Assembly (NCBI RefSeq): GCF_005047655.1 | Contig: NZ_SUKF01000003.1 | Coordinates: 1 to 64,000 of the forward strand | DNA: 64,000 nt | DNA from: Sinimarinibacterium arenosum | GTDB taxonomy: Bacteria; Pseudomonadota; Gammaproteobacteria; Nevskiales; Nevskiaceae | Reading direction: 5' to 3' | In this document: positions 7,413 to 15,381 of the stretch, piece after piece | Numbering within the stretch: the stretch's first letter is position 1 | Layout of the letters: the number at the start of each line of letters is the position of its first letter | The notes under the pieces: generated by a model | The model's database searches: none | Seen by the model: the letters and a program-made list of their open reading frames with translations, nothing else | Told to the model about the DNA's origin: nothing | Program-made: the position numbers and the translations under genes

Positions 7413-8039
7413 TCAGGAGCGGCGGTTGGGGCCGAGCTCGAGGTGTTCCCATTGATCAATCAACAGTCGCAAACGCGCCTGATCGGTCCGGGCCTCGAGC
7501 TTGCGAGGCAGCTGCAGCTGCCCCACGGTCTGGTAGCTATCGTAGCGGATATCCCAGCCGTTTTGCCGCAAGCCCTGCAGCTGACCCTCAGTATCGACGC
7601 TGAGGTTGTCGAGCGGGCCGGGAGCCGGGAGGCCCAAAGTCCAGTGGCGCAGATCCCTGATCGGAATGCTCCAGCCGAGATTGGCCTGCATCCACGCTTC
7701 AGGGTCGGAGAGGTACTGAGTGCCATCACGTGTGCGCACACTCACGCCGGCCGCCGATCCTTCGATTTCCACCGCACCAATGCCGAACGGGCCGTTGAGC
7801 TGCAGTGTGAAGTCGCCGTCGCCGAGCTGGATCCAGCGCAGATCTGCGGTTCGTCCTTGATTGGCGTCGTTGATGCGGCCACGCAGGGTGAAGCCGCTGA
7901 TGGTCTCCAGCGTGTCACGGTGCTGTTGCCAGGCCAGCGGCGACGGCGTGTCCGGAATCGGTGGAGCTTGCTGCGCGCACGCGCCGAGCAGCACCGCAGT
8001 GGCCAGGCAGAATGCGCGCGCCGAGGCGCGCTGGATCAT
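7413..8039 (-). CDS. lolB: Outer-membrane lipoprotein receptor LolB
   Basis: LolB accepts lipoproteins from LolA at the outer membrane. The ATG at 8039 overlaps the stop of the upstream TPR gene (ATGA), giving 208 residues; earlier starts would add a basic leader without signal character. The signal peptide ends in a lipobox at Cys21 (LLGAC). The body carries LolB features: SGFTLRGRI, a long beta-rich domain, LNGPFGIGAVEI and a conserved SWQxxxY-like C-terminal region. The order TPR protein-lolB-ispE is typical of gammaproteobacteria. Confidence 0.92.
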   Translation of the reverse strand: MIQRASARAFCLATAVLLGACAQQAPPIPDTPSPLAWQQHRDTLETISGFTLRGRINDANQGRTADLRWIQLGDGDFTLQLNGPFGIGAVEIEGSAAGVSVRTRDGTQYLSDPEAWMQANLGWSIPIRDLRHWTLGLPAPGPLDNLSVDTEGQLQGLRQNGWDIRYDSYQTVGQLQLPRKLEARTDQARLRLLIDQWEHLELGPNRRS

Positions 8040-9769
8040 TGCTTCAGGCGCCGGGAGGTTTCGCGCAGGGTGGCGTGCTCGGGGTTCTTTGCCAGTGCGG
8101 CGTCCAATACGCTGCGAGCCTTCGCGCGTTCGCCAAGCGTCCACAGGACTTCACCCAGGTGCGCCGCGACCTCGGGATCGGGAAACTGCGCATAGGCCTT
8201 TTCCAGCAGCGGCAGTGCGTCGCTTGCCTGACCCTGTTTGAAATAGAGCCAGCCCATGCTGTCGAGGATTGCAGCATCCTCTGGATCCTGCTCGAGCGCT
8301 TTCGAGATCAGATCGTGCGCTTCGCTGAGCCGGTCGGTATGCACGACCAGCATATAGCCCAGAGCATTGAGCGCCCGCGTGTCGTCCGGCGTATCCGCAA
8401 GAATGCTGCGCAGATCCTTTTCGGCGAGATCGATCTGGCCCTTCTGTTCATGCACCAGTGAGCGGCCGTAGAGCAGGTCGCCGTTCCCGGGGTCGACTTC
8501 CAGTGCCGAGTCGTACAGTGACATCGCGTCGTCAAGGCGGCGCTGGGTGGTCAGCAGCTCGCCTTCGGTCAGCAGGAAGCGCAACGCATATTGCGGATAG
8601 CGGTCGCGCAGTTGCGCGAGCAGCTCTCGCGATTCGTCGATGCGGCCCAGCTTGGACAATGCGACGGCGCGTCGCACGGCAGCGTCGATCACCATCGGCC
8701 CGCTGGAAATCCTGCTGTAGTAGCCCAGCGCCTCCTGATAATGCTGTTGTTCCTCGGCCATGCGTCCGAGCTGCATCGCCGCTTCTGGTCCGCGCTCACC
8801 GCCTAGCAGCGGTTTCAGATGACGCTGCGCTGTTTTGACATCGTTCTCGCTGGCTGCGAGCAGGCCCAATGCGAGATGGGCATCGGCGTCGGTCGGGCGC
8901 AGTTTGACGACGGCTTCCAGCTCGCGTTTGGCGCGGTCGGTCTGCTGTGCATCCAGCAGCAGCCGGGCATAGCCGGTATGCACGGCCGCGGCGTCCTTGT
9001 TTCCGCGGGTGAGTTCTGCGACCCGCGCGTCGGCTTCGTCGTAGCGGCCCTGCTTGACGGCAACACCGACCAGCAGCATGGCGTATTCGCGTTCCTTGGG
9101 CGCCAGTTCCAATGCGCGGCGTGCCGCACGTTCAGCCAGTTCGAGCTGTCCATAGCGCACCGCCAGAATGCCCTGTGCGTAGTAACTGCCCGCTTCATCC
9201 GGCCATTGGTCGATCAATTTCTGCATGACAACCTGCGCCAGGTCGCCATGATCGGCGGGTGCGCGTGCCAGCAACTGCGCGGCGTGACGCATGCCCTCGG
9301 CAACGCCGGCGGCGTTGCCACGGACGATCTCCAGGCATTGCTCCAGCGTGCCGGCCAGCTCGCCGCGGTTGAGCATCACAATGGTGATGACCTCCCGCGG
9401 ATCGGCCGAGTTCGGTTCCAGTTGCAGCCATTTCTGCGCCGCTTTCAGTGCCAGGTCGTAGTCCTCGGCGGCAAGGGCCAGTCCGGTGGCGCGTCGGGCC
9501 AGCTCGACGTCGTCGCTGGTTTCCAGGGCCGCCAGGAAATGCGCGGCGGCCTCGCCGGGCTGCTGTCGCGCGGCCGCCATTTCTCCAGCCATGACATGAA
9601 ACTGCATCTGCGCTTCAGGCGACGGCAGTGGGGCGGGTGCTGCGTCGACCAGGACGCGATCGTCCGCCGCGGCTTGTGGCTCTGCTGGGGTTGGCGTGGT
9701 CGCGCAGCCAGTGGTCAGTGCAGTGGCAACTGCAGCAGCAATCAGGGTGAATCTGAAAGTTTGGGGCAC
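8036..9769 (-). CDS. TPR-repeat outer-membrane lipoprotein
   Basis: A 577-residue exported protein with a lipobox at Cys22 (LTTGC) and then tandem tetratricopeptide repeats through most of its length, for example EVDPGNGDLLYGRSLVHEQKGQ and DSMGWLYFKQGQASDALPLLEKA. Such proteins are regularly found directly upstream of lolB and are usually annotated only as tetratricopeptide proteins. The 4-base overlap with lolB suggests translational coupling. TPRs imply a protein-binding scaffold at the outer membrane, perhaps in envelope assembly; the partner is unknown. Confidence 0.9.
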   Translation of the reverse strand: MPQTFRFTLIAAAVATALTTGCATTPTPAEPQAAADDRVLVDAAPAPLPSPEAQMQFHVMAGEMAAARQQPGEAAAHFLAALETSDDVELARRATGLALAAEDYDLALKAAQKWLQLEPNSADPREVITIVMLNRGELAGTLEQCLEIVRGNAAGVAEGMRHAAQLLARAPADHGDLAQVVMQKLIDQWPDEAGSYYAQGILAVRYGQLELAERAARRALELAPKEREYAMLLVGVAVKQGRYDEADARVAELTRGNKDAAAVHTGYARLLLDAQQTDRAKRELEAVVKLRPTDADAHLALGLLAASENDVKTAQRHLKPLLGGERGPEAAMQLGRMAEEQQHYQEALGYYSRISSGPMVIDAAVRRAVALSKLGRIDESRELLAQLRDRYPQYALRFLLTEGELLTTQRRLDDAMSLYDSALEVDPGNGDLLYGRSLVHEQKGQIDLAEKDLRSILADTPDDTRALNALGYMLVVHTDRLSEAHDLISKALEQDPEDAAILDSMGWLYFKQGQASDALPLLEKAYAQFPDPEVAAHLGEVLWTLGERAKARSVLDAALAKNPEHATLRETSRRLKQ

Positions 9770-9908
9770 GGGGGCTCGAAATCGGCGGGTGTCTGATGGA
9801 CATTATGCGCAAGCCGACAGTTCCCCGCCCGCCGCGCGAATTGATCTTGCTCAGTCCGCACGGCACCAACTCAGCGTAAAATCGCCCGATTCTTGCATGT
9901 AGGCAGTT

Positions 9909-11165
9909 ATGGCCCTCGTCACTCTAGGTCTTAGCCACCACCGTGCGCCTGTCGAGGCGCGCGAGCGGCTGGCTTTTACTGAAGCAGATCTGCCAGCGGC
10001 GGTGGAGCGGCTGCACTCGCTGCCAGGGGTGGAGGAGGCGGCGATCCTTTCGACCTGCAATCGCACGGAAATCATGACAGTGACGTCGCTGGACGAAGAG
10101 TCGCGACTGATCGACTGGTGGCGCCGCGAGCGCCAGGCGCCGGACGGGTATATCGAGAAGTTTCTCTATACGCATCGCGACCAGGGCAGCGTCACGCACA
10201 GCCTGCGGGTCGCATCCGGCCTGGATTCCCTGGTGGTCGGCGAACCCCAGATTCTTGGCCAGATGAAGCAGACCTACACGCTGGCGGCCGAGGTCAAGAC
10301 GTTGGGTCCGGTGCTCGGACGCCTGTTCCAGCACGCATTTGCGGTGGCCAAACTGGTGCGCTCGCAGACCCAGATTGGCGCCCATCCGGTTTCGGTGGCG
10401 TACGCCGCGCTACAGATGGCGCGTCGCATCTTTACCGACATGCAGAGCCAGACGGCTCTGCTGATCGGTGCCGGCGAGATGATGCAGTTGGTCGGGCGGC
10501 ACCTGCATCAGCACGGTGTGGGGCGCATTGTTGTTGCCAACCGCAGTCTTGAACGTGCCGAAAAACTGGCGCGCGAGGTCCACGGCTACGCGATCAGTCT
10601 GGATGATCTGCCGAACTACCTCGCTGATGCCGATCTGGTGGTGTCGTCGACCGCCGCCCGGGGATTTCTGATTGACCGTGCAGCGATGCAGCGCGTGGTC
10701 AAATCCCGTCGCCGCAAACCGGTGTTCATGATCGACCTGGCGGTGCCGCGCGATATCGACCCGGCCATTGCCGAGCTCGAAGACATTTATCTGTACAGCA
10801 TCGACGATCTGCGCGCAGTGATCGCCGACAACATGAAGCTGCGTGAGGAAGCGGCGCGTCAGGCTGAAGTGCTGGTGCAGAGCCAGGCTCAGGAATTCGC
10901 GCGCTGGCTCGAAAGCCGCGATGCCGGCGGCACCATCCAGCAATTGCGTGCGCGTGCGCGGTCGACGCGCGACGAGGTGCTGGAAAAGGCGCGCAAGCGC
11001 CTCGCATCCGGGCAGTCGCCCGAAGCAGTGATGGCGTTTCTGGCCGATACGCTCAGCAACAAGCTGCTGCATGCGCCGTCTCACGCGCTGCGTCGCGCTG
11101 ACGCGGTCGAGCAGGCGATGCTGCTCAACGCCGCGCGCCGCCTGTTCGACCTCCCCGAAGAATAG
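9909..11165 (+). CDS. hemA: Glutamyl-tRNA reductase
   Basis: Reduces glutamyl-tRNA(Glu) to glutamate-1-semialdehyde, the first step of C5 haem synthesis. The 418-residue protein has GLSHHRAPVEARERLAF at the N-terminus, the nucleophile Cys50 in STCNRTE, the catalytic-domain stretch SGLDSLVVGEPQILGQ, a Rossmann domain with GAGEMMQLVGRHL and a C-terminal dimerisation helix. It is divergent from the TPR-lolB operon and starts the run toward prfA, as in E. coli. A TAAAAT hexamer at 9877-9882 may be its -10 box. Confidence 0.97.
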   Translation: MALVTLGLSHHRAPVEARERLAFTEADLPAAVERLHSLPGVEEAAILSTCNRTEIMTVTSLDEESRLIDWWRRERQAPDGYIEKFLYTHRDQGSVTHSLRVASGLDSLVVGEPQILGQMKQTYTLAAEVKTLGPVLGRLFQHAFAVAKLVRSQTQIGAHPVSVAYAALQMARRIFTDMQSQTALLIGAGEMMQLVGRHLHQHGVGRIVVANRSLERAEKLAREVHGYAISLDDLPNYLADADLVVSSTAARGFLIDRAAMQRVVKSRRRKPVFMIDLAVPRDIDPAIAELEDIYLYSIDDLRAVIADNMKLREEAARQAEVLVQSQAQEFARWLESRDAGGTIQQLRARARSTRDEVLEKARKRLASGQSPEAVMAFLADTLSNKLLHAPSHALRRADAVEQAMLLNAARRLFDLPEE

Positions 11166-11225
11166 CGTTCACCCTGAGTGAATGGATTCTGCGTTGCGGT
11201 GCAGCGCAGGTTGACTCGCTGTCCG

Positions 11226-11238
11226 TACAATTCACGCC
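11226..11238 (+). promoter_or_regulatory. Possible prfA promoter element
   Basis: TACAATTCACGCC lies about 85 bp upstream of the prfA start. It resembles the TATAAT or TACAAT plus TCGCGCC elements before rplY, tRNA-Gln and proS in this window. No matching -35 hexamer at normal spacing is obvious. Confidence 0.4.
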
Positions 11239-11315
11239 ATGATCGATATCTCACTTGAGTCTTATTCGGTAATTGCCGCGCGCGGTGCCGTGCGGTCGTG
11301 GCCGGAGGCGTGTGC

Positions 11316-12398
11316 ATGAAGGCGTCACTGGAAGCCAAGCTGGCGCAGATGGTCGAGCGGCGCGAGGAAATCGCTCAGGAACTTGGCGATCCCACGGTTA
11401 TCGCGGACAACGACAAATTCCGGCGTTTGTCGCAGGAGTATGCGCAGCTCGGCCCGGTGGCGGAGGCGTATTCGGCCTATCGCGCGGCCACTGCGAATCT
11501 GAACGATCTTGTCCAGATGCGTAGCGACCCCGACCCGGAGATGCGGTCGATGGCCGATGCCGAGTATCCGGAGGTGGTCGAACGGATCGAGCAGCTCAAC
11601 GGCGAGCTGCGCAGCTATCTGGTGCCGCAGGATCCGCTGGACAACAACAATGTCTTTCTGGAAATCCGTGCCGGCACCGGCGGAGATGAGGCGGCGATCT
11701 TCGCCGGCGACTTGTTCCGCATGTATTCGCGTTACGCCGAAGAACAGGGATGGTCGGTGGAGGTGCTGTCGGAGAATCCCGGGGAGCATGGCGGGTATCG
11801 CGAAATCATCAGCCGAATCATCGGATTCGGTGCGTATTCGCGCCTGAAGTTCGAGTCCGGCGCGCATCGCGTGCAGCGTGTGCCGGAGACGGAAGCGCAG
11901 GGTCGCATCCATACCTCGGCCGCGACGGTGGCGGTGTTGCCGGAGATCGAGGAAGCGCAGTTCGAGATCAATCCCGCCGACCTGAAAGTCGATACCTTCA
12001 AGTCATCCGGTGCCGGCGGTCAGCACGTCAACAAGACCGAGTCGGCGATCCGTATCACCCACGTGCCCAGCGGCGTCGTGGTGGAATGCCAGGAGGAGCG
12101 TTCGCAGCACAAGAACCGCGCCAAGGCGATGGCCTTGCTGCAGGCGCGACTGCTCGATGCACAACGCAGCAAACAGAATCAGGATATGGCCAACCAGCGC
12201 CGCAAGCTGGTCGGCAGCGGAGATCGCTCCGAACGCATCCGCACCTACAACTTCCCACAGGGACGCATTACCGATCATCGTATCAACCTGACGCTGTATC
12301 AGCTGGAGCGGGTGATGCAGGGTGATCTCGATCCGGTGATTCAGCCGCTGCTGGCCGAAGACCAGGCTGACCAGCTGGCAGAGCTGGGCGAAGCGTGA
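11316..12398 (+). CDS. prfA: Peptide chain release factor 1
   Basis: RF1 reads UAA and UAG stop codons and releases the finished peptide. The ATG at 11316 is chosen because a GGAGG sits 7 bp upstream (11304-11308) and because it gives 360 residues, the E. coli length. The peptidyl-tRNA hydrolysis motif GGQ is present in [14 protein letters not shown], the methylation target of the PrmC enzyme encoded next. [10 protein letters not shown]-like sequence and [19 protein letters not shown] match the family. It overlaps prmC by 4 bp. Confidence 0.97.
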   Translation: MKASLEAKLAQMVERREEIAQELGDPTVIADNDKFRRLSQEYAQLGPVAEAYSAYRAATANLNDLVQMRSDPDPEMRSMADAEYPEVVERIEQLNGELRSYLVPQDPLDNNNVFLEIRAGTGGDEAAIFAGDLFRMYSRYAEEQGWSVEVLSENPGEHGGYREIISRIIGFGAYSRLKFESGAHRVQRVPETEAQGRIHTSAATVAVLPEIEEAQFEINPADLKVDTFKSSGAGGQHVNKTESAIRITHVPSGVVVECQEERSQHKNRAKAMALLQARLLDAQRSKQNQDMANQRRKLVGSGDRSERIRTYNFPQGRITDHRINLTLYQLERVMQGDLDPVIQPLLAEDQADQLAELGEA

Positions 12399-13234
12399 AA
12401 CTCGGCGAGGCGCTGATGTCGGCTCAGCAGCGCCTGCAGTCTGTCAGCGACAGTCCGCGTCTGGATGCCGACCTGTTGATGCAGCATCTGACCGGGTGGT
12501 CGCGAGCGCAACAGTTGACGCGGCTGCAGGAAACGCTGGATCCACGTGACCACGCGGCATTCGAGGCACTGGTTGCACGGCGTCTGCGCGGCGAGCCGGT
12601 TGCGTATCTGATCGGCGAGCGCGGCTTCTGGAGTTTGAGCCTCAAAGTCACGCCCGAAGTGCTGGTGCCGCGGCCGGAAACCGAGCTGTTGGTGCAATGG
12701 GCGCTGGACGTTGTGTCCGGCGTGCAGGCGCCCCGCATCGCAGATCTGGGCACTGGCAGCGGCGCGATTGCGCTGGCGTTGGCGTCAGAACGCGCGGATG
12801 CGCTGGTCGAGGCGGTCGATCTGTCGAATTCTGCGCTGACCGTTGCGCGAGACAACGCGCAGACGCTGGGTCTGCAGCGCGTGCGCTTTCTTTCAGGGAA
12901 CTGGCTGGAGCCGCTCAGTCAGCGCTATCACTTGCTGGTTTCCAATCCGCCCTATATCGCCTCGTCCGACGATCATCTGGCGGCGCTGCGGCATGAGCCC
13001 TTGATGGCGTTGACGGATGGCGCCGACGGCCTTAATGCTCTGCGCGAGATTATTTCCGGTGCCCAGGATTTTCTGGTGCCGGGGGGCTGGTTGCTGGTCG
13101 AGCATGGATATGATCAGGGCGCAGCGGTGCGTGCACTGTTTGCCGCTGCCGGTTTTGCCGAAATCGAAACGCAGCGCGACTATGCCGGTCACGAACGGGC
13201 GTCTGGGGGGCGCTGTGCTGGAGTGCTTACGTGA
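12395..13234 (+). CDS. prmC: Release factor glutamine methyltransferase
   Basis: Methylates the glutamine of the GGQ motif in RF1 and RF2. This 279-residue protein starts with GTG that overlaps the prfA stop (GTGA). It shows the N-terminal PrmC helical domain, the SAM-binding motif [16 protein letters not shown], and the catalytic NPPY in [11 protein letters not shown]. The prfA-prmC pairing strongly supports the assignment. The following MoeB-like gene overlaps it by 4 bp. Confidence 0.96.
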   Translation: MKLGEALMSAQQRLQSVSDSPRLDADLLMQHLTGWSRAQQLTRLQETLDPRDHAAFEALVARRLRGEPVAYLIGERGFWSLSLKVTPEVLVPRPETELLVQWALDVVSGVQAPRIADLGTGSGAIALALASERADALVEAVDLSNSALTVARDNAQTLGLQRVRFLSGNWLEPLSQRYHLLVSNPPYIASSDDHLAALRHEPLMALTDGADGLNALREIISGAQDFLVPGGWLLVEHGYDQGAAVRALFAAAGFAEIETQRDYAGHERASGGRCAGVLT

Positions 13235-13956
13235 GTGACTATCGCCGTTACAGCCGGCAGGTGATCCTGCGCGAAGTGGGCGTCAATGGCCAGGCGTTGC
13301 TGCTGGACTCGTCGGTGCTGGTTATCGGTGTCGGCGGCCTGGGAAGCGCGGCCGCACAATATTTGGCCGGAGCCGGGGTTGGTCATCTGCTGCTGGCGGA
13401 CCGCGATCGACTGGAACTGAGCAATCTGCAGCGGCAGACGCTGTATCGCTATACCGACGTCGGGCGCAGCAAGACCGACGCGGCCGCCGCGCAGCTGCGC
13501 GAACTCAATGCCGATGTTGAAATTGATGCCCTGGATGCCGACGCCTGGCCTGCGGCAATCGCTGAAGTCGATGTCGTGCTCGATTGCACCGACAATTTTC
13601 CGACCCGTTTTGCGATCAATCAGGCCTGTGTGAACGCGCGTAAGCCGCTGGTCAGCGCAGCGGCGATCCGCTGGGAGGGTCAGCTGGCGGTCTTTGATCT
13701 GCGTCGCGGTGGCCCGTGCTATCGCTGTCTGTACCCGGAGTTGGGCGAGGTTGGAGAGACTTGCGAGGAGGCCGGCATCCTCGGGCCGGTCGTCGGTGCT
13801 GTCGGCTGCATGCAGGCGCTGTCCGCGCTGAAGTTGCTGCTGGGTCTGGATGCGCAGACCGGCCGGCTGCAGACCTGGGACGCGCTGCAGATGTCGTGGC
13901 GCTCGCATAAGATCAGCCCCGACCCTGAATGCCCCGTTTGTGGAAATCCGACATGA
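13231..13956 (+). CDS. MoeB/ThiF/HesA-family E1-like adenylyltransferase
   Basis: These E1-like enzymes adenylate the C-terminal Gly-Gly of ubiquitin-fold sulfur carriers such as MoaD or ThiS. The 241-residue protein has the SRQVILREVGVNGQ start, the ATP-binding GVGGLGSAAAQYLAGAGVG, ADRDRLELSNLQRQ, DCTDNFPTRFAINQAC, the conserved Cys region GETCEEAGILGPVVG and two zinc CxxC pairs (CYRC and CPVC). It ends after the second pair and lacks the C-terminal rhodanese domain, so it is the short MoeB-type. It overlaps prmC upstream and the JAMM-like gene downstream by 4 bp, so all four are coupled. No MoaD or ThiS gene is in the window. Confidence 0.9.
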   Translation: MSDYRRYSRQVILREVGVNGQALLLDSSVLVIGVGGLGSAAAQYLAGAGVGHLLLADRDRLELSNLQRQTLYRYTDVGRSKTDAAAAQLRELNADVEIDALDADAWPAAIAEVDVVLDCTDNFPTRFAINQACVNARKPLVSAAAIRWEGQLAVFDLRRGGPCYRCLYPELGEVGETCEEAGILGPVVGAVGCMQALSALKLLLGLDAQTGRLQTWDALQMSWRSHKISPDPECPVCGNPT

Positions 13957-14309
13957 CTTCACCTCAGCTCGACATCAACGCGGCACTGGTGGTGCCGCGC
14001 CGTTTGGCCATGCAGATTCTGCACGCCGCGCAGGTTGCACAGCCGCAATCGATCCGCGGTGTGGTCGCGGCATCAGGAGGCATTCCGTCAGCGCTGCATC
14101 TGGACTCGGAGATGGGGGCTGAGGGCGAGTCCACCTGGGCGCAACTGTGGTCGCATCCTCAGGCGCCTGCGATTCCGCAGGCCAGCGAACTGATGTCAGA
14201 TCAGCTCAGTCTGGTGGTGTCGCTGAATACCAAGGGCGTGCTTGAAATGCGTGCCTGGCAGCTATGCGACGGCGTAGCGCACGAACGGATTCTGAAAATC
14301 GGCGATTGA
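13953..14309 (+). CDS. JAMM/MPN-fold (M67-like) protein with degenerate active site
   Basis: A 118-residue protein that aligns by eye with the bacterial JAMM (M67, Mov34/MPN/PAD-1) peptidases often found beside MoeB-like E1 genes, which cleave ubiquitin-fold carriers. The N-terminal LVVPRRLAMQILHAA and the C-terminal SLVVSLNTKGVLEMRAWQL match those proteins. The zinc and catalytic set is mostly gone: the usual EACGLL is SIRGVV (Glu to Ser33), the usual HSHP is WSHP (first His to Trp66, second His68 kept), and the following S..D is Q76..E79. Proteolysis by the normal mechanism is therefore unlikely, and it may bind the E1 or its carrier. The ATG overlaps the E1 stop codon (ATGA). Confidence 0.65.
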   Translation: MTSPQLDINAALVVPRRLAMQILHAAQVAQPQSIRGVVAASGGIPSALHLDSEMGAEGESTWAQLWSHPQAPAIPQASELMSDQLSLVVSLNTKGVLEMRAWQLCDGVAHERILKIGD

Positions 14310-14377
14310 CTGCCCGATGAGTTAAAAAACGCGCCAGCGGGCCTGCTGGTGACGATGATTCCTGCGAGGAGAGAGCA

Positions 14378-15166
14378 ATGAGCGAAAACAAGATCGCGAC
14401 CGAAGTGCGTGGCCACGTTCTGCTGATCGGGCTGGACCGCTCGGCCAAGTACAACGGCTTCGACCTGGAGATGTTTTCGCAGCTGGCCGACGCCTATGGT
14501 CGGCTGGATCGTGATGAAAACCTGCGCTGTGCTCTGGTTTATGCGAAGGGCGCGCACTTTACCGCTGGGCTGGAATTGCCGAAGTGGACCGAGGCCTTCG
14601 GTTCCGGCAGTTGGCCGGCGTTGAGCGACACGCAGCGCGATCCGCTCGGGCTGATTCCGGACAAGCGCGTGTCCAAGCCGCTGATCTTTGCGATCCACGG
14701 CATCTGCTTCACGATCGGAATCGAATTGGCGTTGGCCGGCGACATCCGCATTTGCGCAGAAGGCACGCGTTTCGGGCAGATCGAGGTCAAGCGTGGAATC
14801 TATGCCTGCGGCGGTGCAACCGTACGCATGGTGCAGGAGTTTGGCTGGGCCAACGCGCAGCGTTATCTGCTGACCGGAGACGAATTCAACGCCGAAGAGG
14901 CGCTGAGGATCGGGATGGTGCAGGAAGTCGTGCCGGTGGAGCAGGTGTTCGAGCGGGGGCTGGCCCTGGCTGAACGCGTTGCGGCACAGGCTCCGTTGGG
15001 TGTCTATGGCAGTCTGAGGTCGTCACGGCTGGCGCTGGAGCAGAGTGTGCAGGTGGGGCTCTCCCGGGCCTTGCCGGATCTGGCGCCACTGATGCAAACC
15101 GAGGACGTGCGCGAGGGCGTGCAGTCCTTCGTGGAACGTCGCGAAGCCCGATTCCAGGGGCGCTGA
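14378..15166 (+). CDS. Enoyl-CoA hydratase/isomerase (crotonase) family protein
   Basis: A 262-residue crotonase-fold enzyme that acts on an acyl-CoA thioester; the substrate cannot be told. The oxyanion-hole regions are visible as KGAHFTAGLELPKW near residue 65 and GICFTIGIELALAGDIRIC near 110. A second active-site segment EVKRGIYACGGATVRM follows, and the C-terminus carries the trimerisation helices (FVERREARFQGR). A strong ribosome-binding site (GAGGAGAGAG) precedes the ATG by a few bases. It stands alone, with a gap to the preceding operon. Confidence 0.88.
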   Translation: MSENKIATEVRGHVLLIGLDRSAKYNGFDLEMFSQLADAYGRLDRDENLRCALVYAKGAHFTAGLELPKWTEAFGSGSWPALSDTQRDPLGLIPDKRVSKPLIFAIHGICFTIGIELALAGDIRICAEGTRFGQIEVKRGIYACGGATVRMVQEFGWANAQRYLLTGDEFNAEEALRIGMVQEVVPVEQVFERGLALAERVAAQAPLGVYGSLRSSRLALEQSVQVGLSRALPDLAPLMQTEDVREGVQSFVERREARFQGR

Positions 15167-15191
15167 ATCGAGCCCATGCATGGGCCGATTC
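15165..15191. other. Inverted repeat after the crotonase gene
   Basis: A 14-bp perfect palindrome GCCCATGCATGGGC (15172-15185) is extended by GAATC and GATTC arms. It begins at the crotonase stop codon. It could fold in RNA as a weak terminator, but no T-run follows. The remaining bases to 15381 hold nothing else I can support. Confidence 0.4.
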
Positions 15192-15381
15192 CGCAGTAAC
15201 AGCGCATTGCAGCATCAGGTGGATGCTGGATGCGACGACTGACCGCGGCGTCGAACGCCGGAGGTTCGTCGTGTAATCACCGTCGCGCCGCCATCGCGCA
15301 GCGGGATGTGCGCCAACTCCATGGTATGTTTTGCCCCTGTTAAACCTCCGCTGTGAGCGGGACGAGCGATCTGTCAGCCCA

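Noticed and set aside
6687-8195. Long plus-strand frame of about 500 codons opposite ispE and lolB
   Set aside because: It is the antisense reading of two conserved genes in a GC-rich genome and has no family features.
12003-12278. Minus-strand frame inside prfA
   Set aside because: It is the complement of RF1, including the region of the GGQ motif.
15331-15381. Longer N-terminus for the GGDEF-EAL protein from a TTG
   Set aside because: The ATG at 15382 is a normal start. The extra 17 residues are not needed by any domain.
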